Shown here in pieces: positions 35,125-47,189 of a stretch of 64,000 nt of DNA (position 1 is the first letter of the stretch; every line of letters begins with the position of its first letter). Both the position numbers and the translations under genes were made by a program. The DNA is from Alnus glutinosa (lineage: Eukaryota; Streptophyta; Magnoliopsida; Fagales; Betulaceae), in assembly GCF_958979055.1 (NCBI RefSeq), contig NC_084887.1, forward strand, positions 13,108,994 to 13,172,993. The letters are read 5' to 3'. Under the pieces are notes generated by a model. It did no database searches. It was not told the origin of the DNA and saw only the letters and a list, made by a program, of their open reading frames with translations.

Positions 35125-35895
35125 TTCCACTTGCACTCAATTCCATTTAGGCATACATTTGACTCCCATTCTCTCTATGTGAGATTCAAAAATCTTATGA
35201 GGTAAGGTCTTTGTGAAGGGGTTTACGAAATTCTTAGCCGATAGAATCTTAGCCACAACCACATTTCCTCGAGTCACTATCTTTTTAATGAGATGATAGT
35301 TGCGCTCGATGTGTTTCCCTCTCTCATGGTTCCTTGGATTGTGCAACTGCTGTCATAAAACAACATGATAGGAGACTGCTCTATCCTCATAACACCAAGA
35401 TCCACTAGGAACTTCCTTAGCCATACTGCTTCCTTTGCAGCTTCACAAGCCGCAACATTTTCAGCTTCCATATTCAGTAATACATGACTGCTTCACACTT
35501 CTCCAACTAATGGCTCCTCCACCTAAGTTATAGATATACCTTGAGGTAGATTTTGAGAATCATGATTTGACTGGAAATCAAAATCTGTATAACTAATTGT
35601 TGTCAAATCCTCACAATGGTAGATAAGCGTATAATCCCTTGTTCTCCGAAGATACTTAAGTATATGCTTTACAACACCCAATGTGTTGGTCTATGGTTTG
35701 ACTGATATCTGCTGACCATGCCAACTGCAAAACATATATCAGATCTAGTGCATAGTGGCATACATGAGGCTTCCTACAACTGAAGCGTAAGGAACATTCC
35801 TCATTTGCATTTCCTCTCGAGGTGTCTTAGGACACCACTCCTTAGTAAGAAGAACTCCATGTCTAAAGGGAAGTAACCATTTCTTGGAGTCGCAT
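35125..35895 (-). pseudogene. Second copia element, RT/RNase H remnant
   Basis: Fragments in shifting frames read as the end of a copia polyprotein: NVPYASVVGSLMYATMH (near 35760-35800), then ENVAACEAAKEAVWLRKFLV and the RNase H end KTLPHKIFESHIERMGVKCM (35150-35205). It lies immediately upstream of the LTR at 34150-35121 in the sense direction, so this is the 3' end of one element. It is cut at about 35895, where the next F LTR begins. It has multiple stops and is inactive. Confidence 0.85.
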
Positions 35896-35899
35896 GCTA

Positions 35900-37792
35900 A
35901 ACCTTGTCATATAAAATAACACATTTTCTTTTAAAACAACACAACCTGGTCTCAAACACATGATCTAAACAATCAAACAACGTGCATAAAGAAGGCCTAC
36001 AAAAAGAAAGACAATGAAGTTTCAAGGTTTGTGGGTAAGTCTATGACTTAGTAAATAAATCATTACAAAACTATATATGTAATTAGCCTTAAGTACCGAC
36101 TTTTAATTGAGAGAACATAAACATGAATATTTTGCAAAAATGAAGAGTATTGCCTCTATTACTATGCCCTCATTAAAAGGTCGGGGTTTGTTTTGAAATA
36201 TTTACAGAGGCATAGTTCCAATGACAATACCTAGAGTTTAATGCAGGGAAAATCATGAAAAAATGTATTTTGTATACATATATGTCATTGTTCGTCTCAT
36301 ATGGTCTACCCAGGATATTAATCCCTTCCCGGCAGGGTTGCCGCTGTCTCAAGGGACTTGTAATACAACACTGGTGCCCCGAATATATACGCATACCGTC
36401 ATATACTAGCAGCCTGACCGATTCCGACCTTGGGTGGCCCATGCTACTAGTAAAGCCGTAACCGTGACCGTGACCCCTATTGAAGCATGGTGCACCGGTC
36501 ACAAAACAACCATTGGACCCAAGGCCTATCATAACATATTGTAAACTTTTAACTATAAAGAACAATTCATATAATAGTAAGCCCATGGCCGTTCTACCGC
36601 ACGTACCGATGTACCATGTCTTACAACGCAATAATATGGTTGATTCTTCATAAAAGTAGACTAATCTTGAAACAATTATAGAAGAAATATGAAATTTTAA
36701 TAGGCTTATATCATATCATTTAAGAAAAGTAAATCATGCTCAGTCGGCTAACATATCGCATCCCTTATGAACACAGTTTTGTTAGTATTTACTTACCTTG
36801 TCTACTCATCTATAAATTGAGACATCCTGAATTTCCTTAATCTATGACTAGACCTTATTTTCAGCATTTCTACCATACCGTGATCGTTTGGCAACAAGGA
36901 TGATCATTCGTCTCACAAGTGACGAATGTTCGTGTAAGGCTCGAGGAACGTTTGGCATTACCAGCATGCATGCAAATATAAATATAATCTAAACCTAACA
37001 TACTAACTCTTAAACAAAATTCCTAATAACATAACCAGGGTATAATAAACATGTCACAGTGACTATTTATGAAATCAAGAGTGGTGGAAAGCTTATGTTT
37101 TGAAAAATGTCATTTTCTTTTAAAAAGAGAAATTAATCCATAAAGCTTGAATGTAAAGCAAAATGTGAAACGAATAAATAATTAACAAGGATAAAACATT
37201 AATAATCGTGAAAGAAATGTTAGGCAAAACTCTTCTTCTCACTCTAGAACTTTCCTTTAACCAAGAAGCATGATAGAATAGGTGTATTGCAGTAGAAATG
37301 ATGCTGAGAGGTGTAGGGTGAGAGGTTTTTATAGGCAAGGAATGCAGAGGATAAGGATCAACTGATTTGGTCATTTGGCGAACATTCCTCAAGTAAGTGG
37401 CGAATGTTTGTATAAAATTTAGGGTAAGACGATCATTCGATGTACGGCCGCGATCGTTCATGGTACGGTCTGACACACAAGCTGAAGGCGTGGGATGTAC
37501 TTTTCGACACACTTTACAATACGCCAATGATCGTTCATGGTGTGAACCATAATCGTTAGCGAAAAGATAAGGATTGACTGGCCACGTCAGATAGGGTTTC
37601 TCGCGATCGTTCGTGAAAGGGTAACAAACGTTTGTCAAAGGTACAACAAACGTTCCAGGACAAATGGAGAACGTTCGTGGAGGAAGATAAATGGATTAAA
37701 AGCATTCTTATTTATTTTGTAAAATTTTTTTGATACTTGTGTGACTGGATTAACCTTTTATAAAAATATTGATTTTTATACGGGGCCTCACA
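35900..37792 (-). repeat. F-family LTR (minus orientation), copy near 36-38 kb
   Basis: It contains the family blocks in order: GACTTAGTAAATAAATC near 36045, the CAGGATATTAATCCCTTCCC and GCTGTCTCAAGGGACTTG blocks near 36310-36355, and GTACCATGTCTTACAACGCAA near 36610. Next come a first CGTTCG/CGATCGTT cluster (36880-36950), a minus-strand TATA (CCTATAAAAACC complement) near 37325, a second palindrome cluster (37370-37670), and the end GGGGCCTCACA at 37792. The left end is lost at the copia junction. Confidence 0.6.
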
Positions 37793-37933
37793 ATTTCTCT
37801 TTCACACTTATGGAGGCTGAGAAGTCTTGCAAACAACTTGTCTTAGGTTTTTAGGGTTTTATAGGGATGGAAAGTCAAGATTTTAGGGTTTTGGATGCTT
37901 AAAAATCAATTATTGTCGTGCCAGGATTTATTT

Positions 37934-37965
<32 letters not shown>

Positions 37966-38780
37966 GAAATATCAAAAGAACATTATGGAGAAATACACTT
38001 TATTTCGTTGTTGTGAGCTGTTTGGCTGCCTTTTTTATGGATTCAAATTCTCAGCAATACTAGAGAGTTGCATGGGTATGCAATTCTCCAAATTCAGACT
38101 ATTCATTTATAATGAACGGTCACAATTATGCCATGTTATCAATCCTAGCAAAAACATTTTTATCACCTCCTTTCTTCTTATGCTTCTTGAGCTGACCACC
38201 CTTTAAGGGGTGATGGGGTGATCTAGTAACCCAAAAAAGACCACCCCAAAACAATTGATAGGGTGGTCCAATTACCGCAGAATAGGTTGGGGTAGTCTGC
38301 CTACGTTGCCAAGGGTTGGTTGGCCGAAGAAGCATAGGGGAAAGGATGTTAGAACAATTTTTATCTTTATTTTTTATTTTTAAAAATGTCAAATCAGTCT
38401 ATTCAATTAAACTGATTTGGAATAGGCTTCATGTGATATAAAAATTTGCTAATAACTCACTGCGATAAGCAATAAGAGCAAACATGTTAATATTTCACCG
38501 CCCATCTCAACGTACAAATTTTTATACCACTTGAAACTTATTATAAATCGATGAAGTTACATAAACTGATTTTACATTTTTTTTAGCTAGAATTAATAAC
38601 GTGGCATAATCATAGTTGTTCAATGTAGATTTAAAGAATTGCACGTCTTTGCAATTCTCTAGCATGGGATCTGAATCCCTTCTTTATATATCAGTTTTGT
38701 TTTGTGTTTAATTCATTTTTTATTTTTGTAAAAAAAAAAAAAAAGGAATCTGTACAAAATTATTAACCGCCAAAGGAAAT
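37793..38780. other. Intergenic, with palindromic module copy 3
   Basis: There is no coding region I can support. A (CT)n tract lies at about 37940-37966. At 38194-38340 there is a diverged GGGGTGRTC/GACCACCC module related to those at 2262, 23943 and 58075. The rest is AT-rich. Confidence 0.5.
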
Positions 38781-38782
38781 TT

Positions 38783-38820
38783 ACTGACGTGGCAGGGCAT
38801 TAGCTAACAAACTGACGTGG
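38783..38820 (+). promoter_or_regulatory. Two ACTGACGTGG repeats upstream of the 187-aa gene
   Basis: ACTGACGTGG occurs at 38783-38792 and again at 38811-38820, 28 bp apart, about 120-155 bp before the ATG. TGACGTGG is a bZIP-type (TGACG/ACGT-core) motif. I infer a promoter role from position only. Confidence 0.5.
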
Positions 38821-38938
38821 AGGATTCTGAATCTCCTTCAAAACGGTGCGAACTCTCACATTATTATTCTCCCGGCCACACAGTATAACTGAGACCAAAA
38901 TTCCCCAAGCTGAAGCAGAAGCAGAAGCAGTGGTGAAA

Positions 38939-39178
38939 ATGGAGATTCAACGCAACAATCCGAGCTTGAAAGTGCGAGCGAGGAACGAGAAGATGTCCCT
39001 GGATGACTACATGGACTTCCTTCTCTCTCAGGAGCAACTCCATCCCACCGTTAACTTCCTCAATCAGGTCCACATTTCGCTCTTTCTTGAAATTTCGTAT
39101 CACTTTTGAAGTTTCAGCGATGAAAATTCAAAATATTCGTCTCCGACCGGGTATGTTTGTGTAGCATTTGAATTTTGA

Positions 39179-39224
<46 letters not shown>

Positions 39225-40266
39225 TTTTATTTTGATATTTTGGTAAATTTTGCAGATCATCAGAATGCACGGATTCACGAAAGTCGTCAAGAAGCCTAAG
39301 GTGACACTGAAGTATCCAATCTGTGTCTCTCTAATTACTGAAACTCTTGTCTTTGCCTCTGTTTGGTAGCTGAGAAATTGGAGGAAAGTAATTGTAGATC
39401 AAATCATATCCTGAACTTAAAACTTTTCTGCTTATTCTTCTTTTCTCCCTCCTATCTGAACGGTAGTTTCCTTCAAGAATCAGGAAATTATGTTTGGCTA
39501 GCTACCGAGAAAACGGAGTAAAGAATAGAAGCACATTTTAATTTCCCTTTCCACTATATCTATTTCTGACCGAAAAAGCTCAATTCTAGTTTGTCAAATA
39601 GTTGTATTAGACTCGATTGAGTCGAGTTTTATCGTATCCATTTTCTTTTATTTTGATCTAATTAAATTACTGTCATGATTGCGTTTCTCTCTCTGTTGCT
39701 CTGAATCAATGGAAATCTTAGCCCGGAAAAGCGAATTCACTAAAACTATGAACATTACGTTATTTTTGTTCCTAAACTTAGCCCAAATCTCACTCAAATC
39801 AACTACAAATTTTGTTACATTTTCTCAGCAACCAAACGGACACTAATTATGATTCTCTGTTTCAACAATTTGACAGAAATCGCTAGCCGACGCGGTGAAA
39901 ATACTCGATCTCGTGAAACCGTCGCGCTCGACACTGAACGACGACATTTCGTCCTTGGCGTTCGTCGCACTGGAGGACGTAATCGCCGACCTCAAAGACC
40001 TGAACTGGCAAGAATGCTGCGTCACGTCTATCCAAACCCTCAACTCGTGGAAACCAACGGAACCAAAGGGTTCGGATCCGAGAGGCGTTGGCGACGGAGC
40101 TTCGTCGTCGTGCGTCGTCGGATCGGAGTTCGGCGAGCTACCGAAGAAGCTGGGGCCGAACAGGAAGAAGATGAGATTGAATGCAATGATTGCAGCGAGT
40201 GGTGGCACTCGTGATGGCGGTGGGTCTTCGGGTTGCGTATCCGTCGGATCATTCGGGTCGTGTTGA
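38939..40266 (+). CDS. Conserved plant protein of unknown function
   Basis: Three exons join in phase: 38939-39067, 39256-39300, 39877-40266, with GT-AG introns. The product is about 187 aa. Exon 1 is basic then acidic (KVRARNEKMSLDDYMDFLLS). Exon 2 adds a short MHGFTKVVKK stretch. Exon 3 has a DLVKPSRSTLND segment and a strongly conserved-looking block with ALEDVIADLKDLNWQECCVT, then a low-complexity tail rich in Gly/Ser with a basic patch (KKLGPNRKKMRLN), a possible nuclear signal. There is no signal peptide or membrane segment. I do not recognise an assigned function and give none. An in-frame ATG at 38846 exists upstream, but the following codons are repetitive (QAEAEAEA) and I prefer 38939. 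Intron 1 carries a (GT)n tract. Confidence 0.8.
39189..39223. repeat. (GT)n microsatellite in intron 1
   Basis: About 16 GT units follow a short (TA)n run, inside the first intron of the 187-aa gene. Confidence 0.95.
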
Positions 40267-40630
40267 ATTGCAAATAAACCACAATTCATATTATTTGTGG
40301 GTGCGTAGTTTCTAGTTTCTATATGGACTTATGATTGTAGACGAAGCAATTATCCTTCACTTACTTCCATAAATTTTAATTCAATACAACTCGGATCTAC
40401 TTTGAAGTTTTAGTGAGAGTTTGCACCCTATCCAAATCAACCCTTAAATTAGATGAAGAAAATATGTGAAATAAATAAAATTGTCCTTTTATGTGGAAAG
40501 AGTCTCCCATTCTCAATAACCCTTTATGTTGAACGTCAAATATAGAATATTTTTATAACTAAATAAATGTAAAATGAGCCTATTTATCAAAGGCAATGTG
40601 TAGTCATTTCATAGACGGATGGGCAAACTA
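40267..40630. other. 3' UTR and spacer of the 187-aa gene
   Basis: This is AT-rich DNA with no coding signal. It should hold the 3' UTR and polyadenylation site of the upstream gene, before the LINE insertion at 40646. Confidence 0.5.
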
Positions 40631-40742
40631 ATACACTGAAACCTCTAAGGTGTTGGCTAACCGGTTAAAAGAGGTGCTTCCTGCTATCATCTCTAGCAAT
40701 TAGAGTGCTTTCATCCCGGGTAGACTAATCACAGATAACATT

Positions 40743-41862
40743 TTGGCAGCTTACGAGACTATGCATACCATGCAGACACGGATGTGGAGTAAGGTGGGTT
40801 ATATGGGCTTTAAGCTTGACATGAGTAAAGCTTATGATAGGGTTGAGTGGGACTTTTTGGAGGCCATTATGGAAAAGCTTGGCTTTTCAACGAGACGGAT
40901 CAGGCTTATCATGGCTTGTGTTAGGTCTATCTCCTATTCTGTAGTTGTTAATGGCAATCCTGTGGGCAAGATTTTTTCTACTAGAGAAATTAGGCAGGAA
41001 GATCCAATCTCACCCTATTTGTTTCTTCTTTGTGCTGAATCTTTGAGCTCTTTATTGTAGCAAGCTGAAAATCCTGGAGTTATTTCTGGAGTACCTACTT
41101 CAATGAAAGGTCCAAAGCTCAGCCATTTATCCTTCGCAGATAACAACTTGAGTTTCTGTAAAGCAAATTCGGTAGAGTGGAGGCGCCTGTTAAAAAATCC
41201 TTGGTATTTATGAGGCCGGGTCGGGTCAGAAATTAAATATGCAAAAGACATCCCTCTTTTTCAGTAGGAATACCAATCCAGCTAAGAAACTTGAGATTCT
41301 TATTGCATCTGGTTTCTCTGAGGCCTGCAGAATTGAAACCTATTTGGGATTACCCACCTTAGTGGGAAAATCAAGATCACAAGTCTTCTAAGGAATCAAA
41401 GATAGAGTGTGGAAGAGGCTTCAAAATTGGAAGGTCAAGTTCCTTTCTCAAGCAGGGAAAGAGATACTTTTAAAGGCTGTGGTTCAAGCCATGCCAACTT
41501 ACAGCATGAGTGTCTTTCAATTGCCAGTTGGTTTTTGTAGGGAGTTAAACAGTATGATGACAAGGTTTTGGTGGGGGCATATGTCAAACTCCTCAAAAAT
41601 AGCCTGGATGAGCTGGGAGAAAATGGGAAATGCAAAGTTGGCTGGAGGATTGGGTTTTAGGGATCTCATTATTTTTTTAATAAGGCCTTGCTTGCCAAAC
41701 AATGTTGGAGGCTCTTACAGCAACCAAACACCCTTATGGCCAGGATCTTCAAAGCTAAATATTTCCCCCACTCCTCTTTTATGGAGTCTTCTCTTGGGAG
41801 CCGCCCGTCTTTTGCGTGGAGGAGTATCTTTTCAGCAAAGGATCTACTCCAATAGGGCTTAA
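40743..41862 (+). pseudogene. LINE reverse transcriptase fragment
   Basis: The first frame (40743-41060) runs from the finger/palm start through GFKLDMSKAYDRVEWDF to ISPYLFLLCAESLSSLL, with RQEDPISPY at the conserved RQGDPLSPY site. A stop follows, then a shifted segment with the degraded FADD motif (FADN). Another frame (41407-41862) reads as the thumb and linker (WKVKFLSQAGKEILLKAVVQ, MSWEKMGNAKLAGGLGFRDL). The second catalytic Asp is changed to Asn, so it is inactive even apart from the breaks. Confidence 0.9.
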
Positions 41863-42677
41863 TTTAGAGGGTTGGAAATGGCCAGAATATTCAAGTCTGG
41901 GGGGACCGATGGCTTCCTGTTCCAGTTTCATATTCTGTCCAATCTCCCAAACAATTGCTTGCTGTGGATGCTACAGTAGCAAGTCTCATTAATTCGAATA
42001 CGAAGGAGTGGAAGGCTGATCTAGTGAAAGCTGTCCTGAATGCAGAGGAAGCACAAGTGGTCCTGAATATCCCCCTTAGTCCTTCCCTTCCACCTGACAA
42101 ACTTATATGGCAGGGAACCAAGAATGGTGTGTTCTCAGTCAAAAGTGCCTATCACCTTGGAAAGGAAATTCAATAGTGTATGGTGGAAGATTGCTCTCAT
42201 GTGGACAAGGAGAAGGATGTTTGGCAACTCATTTGGTCTTTGAAGATCCCAAATTTTGTAAAACACTTCCTCTGGAGAGCATGTAAGAACATACTTCCCA
42301 CAAAAACCAATTTGTTCAACCGTAATGTGGTGGACTCTAAACTTTGCCCTTGCTGTCTTGTGGAGGAGGAGGATGTCCTTCATGCTATGTGGAGTTGCCC
42401 AGGATGTGTGGGGTAGTGGCCCTTTGATTTTCCAAAAGAGTAGCTTCATTTGGATTTCTTTTCAGCAGCTTTTGAGTTTTTTCTCTAATAGGCTGGGGTG
42501 GGATGATCTTAACTTAATGGCGATTTTGTCTTAGCGTATATGGTTCAAGCGGAATAAATTGGTCTTTGTTGATGTTCTCCTTCATCCTTCCATGGTAGTC
42601 CAGGAGGCAAAAATGGGGTTGGAGGTTTTTTTGAAAAGCTATGCTTCTTAGTTGAACAAGTATAGCCTAGCCCATCA

Positions 42678-43181
42678 ATGTTTACTAGAAGATGGCAGCC
42701 CCCTCACCCAGGTACAATCAAAATAAACTGGGATGCCTCAATAAATAAATCTACAGGTTGTGTTGGCTGGGGGATTGTGGCCCGTGATCACTGCGGTTCT
42801 GTACTAGGGGCAAAAAGTGCTTACAAGAAGATTTCTGTGGAACCGGCCATGGCTGAAGCGTTGGCAGCATTGGAAGCTTGTCTCTTTTGCAAAGAAGTGG
42901 GTTTTTTTGACATCATACTTGAGGGGGACGCATTACAGATAGTCCTTGAGATCAACTCGGGTTCACCTTCTCTCTCTCGTTTTGGCCATTTCATTGATAG
43001 CATTAATCGTGAATTATCGTCTTTTTGTTATGCAAAGTTTGTTCATGTACCAAGGGAGTTGCATTCAGCTGCCCATGTTCCAGCAAAGGAAGCTTCCTTC
43101 CATTGTCTAGACCATGTGTGGTTGGAGGAAACCCCCTATAGTATCAGTGATGTTGTACTTAGGGAACATGTGTCTCCCTAG
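42678..43181 (+). pseudogene. LINE RNase H domain
   Basis: An intact 167-aa frame typical of the RVT_3 RNase H at the C-terminus of plant L1 elements. It has IKINWDASINK (first Asp), AEALAALEACLF (Glu), IILEGDALQIV (Asp) and a final FVHVPRELHSAAHVPAKEA. It ends 66 bases before the poly-A tail. As a stand-alone frame it is a transposon remnant, not a host gene. Confidence 0.9.
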
Positions 43182-43244
43182 ATCCTTTTTGTTCTTGGAT
43201 CAATTTTTTTGACTATTTGTCTAATGAAGCTTGATGATTTTGTT

Positions 43245-43280
<36 letters not shown>

Positions 43281-43506
43281 CACTGAAACCTCAAAATATA
43301 GTTCAAAGTTCTATTAAGTTAAAGTCTATGGGAGGAAAGTATAGTTTAGCCAAATTATAGGGTTCCTTTCTTTATAATGGTATTTGGGCCAGCCCACCGA
43401 CTTTGCCTAAGTGGTGTGCACATCAAGTTATAGCATATTTGTTTGGCAATTGACTTTATCTTTGTTCTCACATCTCTTTAAAAAAATATAAAAAAATAAA
43501 AAGGAT

Positions 43507-43535
43507 GGGGAGGGGGGGGGGGGGGGGGGGGGGTG
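43507..43535. repeat. Poly-G tract
   Basis: A run of some 20 or more G residues, broken once. Long G runs are prone to sequencing and assembly length error. Confidence 0.8.
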
Positions 43536-44032
43536 GAACTATACATCCCCTCAAACTACCATTCAATTGTCAATGTCTTCCCTCCCCTCAAACTACAAAA
43601 AAATGTCAATGTCCCCCTTAAGACTAACAAAAAGATAAAAATAACCATTTTTTTTTAGTAAGAAAAAATGTCCTTATGAATTTGAAAAAAAAAAACTAAA
43701 AACTAAAAATTAAAAATTAAAAATTGAAAAATAAAATAAAATTAAAGAACTTAAACAAAAAAAGAAAAGAAAAAACGAAAAAAAGAACGAATATTTTTTA
43801 AAGAAAAAAACTAATTTTTTTTAATAAAAAAAAAAAGAAAAAAAAAAACCAGTTTTATTTTTTGCTATTTTTATTTTATTTTTTGTGTAACTTTTTGTTA
43901 TTTTATTTTTTTAATAATTTTTTTTTTAATTTAAAATAATTTTATGATGGATATTTTTGTCATGAGGGGGAACATTGACATTTTTTGGTAGTTTGAGGGG
44001 GGACATTGACACAATTGGTAGTTTGTGATGCA
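43536..44032. mobile_element. MITE-like inverted-repeat element
   Basis: The left arm (CCCTCAAACTACnA...TTGTCAATGTC, repeated, 43545-43625) matches the right arm in reverse (GACATTGACA...GGTAGTTTGAGGGG, 43945-44030). The loop is A/T-only low complexity. The arms are about 80 bp each with two internal sub-repeats. I could not fix a target-site duplication. Confidence 0.7.
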
Positions 44033-44423
44033 GGAGAAGATTGACTTTAGGGTAGATTTATTTTATGCATGTGTGCTTTAGTTTTACTTTTGAAATAAGG
44101 ATTGAGTTTTCTATTTTATGCATGTGTGTTTTAGTTTTCCTTTTCAAATAAGGATTGTGTTTTTCCTTTTCTACTAGGACTATGTATTTCTTTTCGAATT
44201 AGGATTTCTTTTCATTTTCCTTGTTCAATAAAGTTTTGAAGTATCAATTAAATTTTAAGTCTTTCAGAGTAATTTCTCTGTTTACTTATTTGGGGCAATT
44301 AGGGGTTATCTCTTCCCTATTTGTTATTTTCTCTCTTCTTGAATTCCCTTTTCTATCTTCAATTCATAAATTCTATTGCTATCATACGCTATCAGAACAA
44401 TCTTAGTTTTGCCTGGCGTCAGT

Positions 44424-44435
44424 TGGTATCAAAGC
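44424..44435 (+). promoter_or_regulatory. Primer binding site of the gypsy remnant
   Basis: TGGTATCAAAGC differs by one base from the usual TGGTATCAGAGC complement of tRNA-iMet. It lies about 40 bases before the gag ATG at 44474. Confidence 0.75.
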
Positions 44436-44542
44436 TTAAGTGTCTTCTTGGGGTGAACTTTTCATCAGCTTTCATGGTTGGTGGTCATGGTCGTGGTTGG
44501 TGTGGACAAGTTCCGAATGAGGAAGTCCCCTACCATAAATGT

Positions 44543-47189
44543 TGTTGTGAGTTTTAATGAGTACTCACAAGCGCACGAATCGTTTGCAATATAGTGTGTG
44601 CAAGTGCGAGGTCGAATCCATAGGGAAATGGTCAAATATTGATGTCTTGTTTAATCAACCTCATTTTTAACCTAGTTCCAAAGGTTTGAGGATTGATTCA
44701 AGAACAAAAGACTAAATAAAAGAGATGAAATAAAATATGCAAATTACAAGGAACTAAGGCTAAGGAATCTACCAAACCAAATCCAACAACTCACACTCTG
44801 ATAAGTGCTGAATGTTACATATTCAAGCCCCTTAATTTACATATGTTAAGCTCTTATTTTTGTTATAATTTGATGTTTTGTGTTGTTTTTGTGTTTTCTT
44901 GTATTTTACAGGTTTTAGAAGAAAAACTGATCAAATTCCAAGATTATAATGAAGTCAGCAAACTCACTTTTGGATAGATTCAAACTCCAAATCAATTTTG
45001 AATTTAAGGAAAGAGAAGTTGGCAAAAATTCATTATCTTTGGAAAGAATCCAGAATAAGCATGTTTCAGTAATTTAATCATAACTTTCGCCTCAAGTATC
45101 AGATTGCAACAAAATTGGTGGCGTTGGAAAGCTAATAATAAAGGAAACAAATATGTATGAAATAGGTTTTTCTTAATTCGGACGTTTTCCATGCCAAAAT
45201 CGCCCCGCAATAAAAGACCGCAAATCTGTACGAATTTTGGAATCCTTTTCCTACTTGGATAGAAATTTCAGAAAAGGAGAAGACTTGTAATTATTCTTTT
45301 TGGACTAGAAAACGTACTTAGAATTGTAATAGGAATATTAGAGCTTTTAAAGCTTCTATAATCCCTATAAATAGGCCTCTAGCCTTTGAAGAAAGACACA
45401 CAAACTTAGAGGAAGAATCAAAGGCTACATCAAGAAGGAGGTTTTTTTATAGTTTTTATTTTCTTTCTTTTCCTTTATTAATTTCTTATGAGGATGATTT
45501 CCATCCAAATTATGTGTAACTAATACTTTAGTTAGGGCTCGATTGAAGCCCTAATCATGTCTTTTTAAGTTTTTCAATTTGCCTTGCTACAATTTATATA
45601 TTGATGCTTAACTTGATTAATTCTAGTTTCTTGAATTCCTCGCATGTTTATGTTTAGCTAGTATATTCTTGTGGTATGGATTTGTTATTTATGTCAATTT
45701 GGATGACCGAGTCCTGGGTATAATAGAGTAACGGAAGAACCCCGACACAGGTTCTTGGATTAATCAACATAAAGACAATTGGAATAGATACCATATTCCA
45801 ATTTGAGTGTGTTTACCGATTTCCATAGATTTATGCTTTCTTGAAGAACAACTTAGTAGATACCATGCCTAACTCGTTGTTTAGGGAAATTAATAGCTTT
45901 AGGAGAAGATACCATTCCCTTGTGGCTGGTAAGCATTAAGCATCATGTTATGATTGTAGTATTGTGCATATTGCGAATCTATTTGAGTATGATTAGCGGT
46001 GGATATCGAAGCCTTACCTTTTCTTCATAGTATTTTTAATTCAATCTTTTATCCTGTCTTATTTTACATATCGCTTTTAGGAATTTCTCTTTAAATACAA
46101 TTTATACCAATCTTCGTGGGAATGATCTTGTATTTGCCTGCTATACTATTGTTTTGATCTTGTGCACTTGCGAGTAAAACGTACAAGTATTTGCCTATTT
46201 ATTTAGTAGATATTTGCACAACACACTCTTGGTTTCCACTTGAACACCCAAAGAACATTAAGCTTTGGATGTCATTCAAATTTCTTTACCACTAACTCTA
46301 GAACCATTAAATGAATCCAACTCAAAAATAAATCACAAAGAGTACCCATTTGAAATCAAATCATCAAATGTATCCATTCAATGAACAAATCACAATGGAT
46401 ATCATCATTCAAACCGATAAAACAATGTATCCATCGGTTGAAACACATTAAATGTCATACATCTACCACCAACCACATTCATTGCAAAAGATGAAGCATT
46501 ATATGAATGGAATTTGAACAACAAATATGATATATCATTAAATGTGCAAGTAGTATAACAAGAGTGTGAGTGTCATCACTGGAAAGGTTTCATCCTCAAC
46601 CTTAGTTGAGGTTACTAGCCTTCCATGACTAAGAACACCACAAGAAAATGAAGAACAAACATGGAAATAGAAGAAAAGCTTTACAAAGAGAAAGTGTCTA
46701 AGAACAAAAGCTACTGGAATACACTACAAAATGCACGAAATTAAACCTATCTATTGCTCTCTAAACTCCCACAACAAGGAGGCATGGCTATGGCTTTATA
46801 GAAGGAAATTAGGGTTAGAAACCCATGTAAAATGACTTCTCTAACTCCCTCTAGGGTTCCTCTCTTGCTAGAGACAACCAAGGTCACGAAACCAGCGTGT
46901 TCTGCTGTGAAAATCAGAGGGAGAACTACTTTTTGTCATGGAGATGCTCCTGATTAGGTGTTCTGGCGCGCTTCTGCAAAAGTAAGTTCTGGGAAATTTC
47001 GATCGATCGATTGACTTTTCAGGACTTCCGAATTTCTAAGCATTTCCACATGAATTTTGCCATTCCTCACTTATTGACCTACAAAACATAAAAACACAAA
47101 AACTAACCAAAGCATCAGAAAATAACAAGGCTAAAGGTCTAACTAATGTAAATCAAGGGGTCCAAATACACAATATTTGGCACTCATCA
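44543..47189 (-). mobile_element. L-family solo LTR with AATGT duplication, itself containing a solo LTR
   Basis: On the plus strand it starts TGTTGTGAGTTTTAATGAG and ends GGCACTCATCA. AATGT flanks it at 44538-44542 and 47190-47194. It is homologous to 20998-22775. Net of the nested LTR it is about 1.2 kb. Removing it and one copy of AATGT restores the gag frame, which confirms the borders. Confidence 0.92.
44799..46223 (+). mobile_element. Nested solo LTR (plus orientation) with CACTC duplication
   Basis: It starts TGATAAGTGCTGAATGTTAC, ends TATTTGCACAACA, and is 1425 bp. CACTC flanks it at 44794-44798 and 46224-46228. A TATA box, CTATAAATAGG, lies at about 45364. Its start resembles the sense start of the L family (TGATGAGTGCCAAATATTG), so it is probably a sister subfamily that inserted in the opposite orientation. 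Confidence 0.9.

Larger units (their letters stand above)
40646..43277 (+). mobile_element. 5'-truncated L1-type LINE with 15-bp target-site duplication
   Basis: ATACACTGAAACCTC is duplicated at 40631-40645 and 43278-43292, and the element ends in a poly-A tail (43247-43276). RT starts in mid-domain (FKLDMSKAYDRVEWDFL at about 40810; the FADD box is FADN near 41137). A zf-RVT-like region follows (LIWSLKIPNFVKHFLWRAC, about 42230-42285), and then a complete RNase H frame. The endonuclease and ORF1 are missing. Several stops and frame shifts show it is dead. The long duplication and poly-A are signatures of target-primed reverse transcription. Confidence 0.95.

Noticed and set aside
37120..37638. 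172-aa open frame on the minus strand
   Set aside because: Covers the U3 palindrome cluster and TATA region of an F-family LTR; no protein features.
39843..40289. 148-aa minus-strand and 121-aa plus-strand frames
   Set aside because: Shadows of exon 3 of the 187-aa gene, which has GC-rich codons that open the other frames.
43507..43535. Poly-G tract as a telomere-like or G-quadruplex element
   Set aside because: A single homopolymer run next to an AT-rich MITE; length is unreliable and no repeated motif is present.
44600..44640. tRNA-like GGTCGAATCC phrase
   Set aside because: Part of the L-family LTR and present in both copies; no cloverleaf could be drawn around it.
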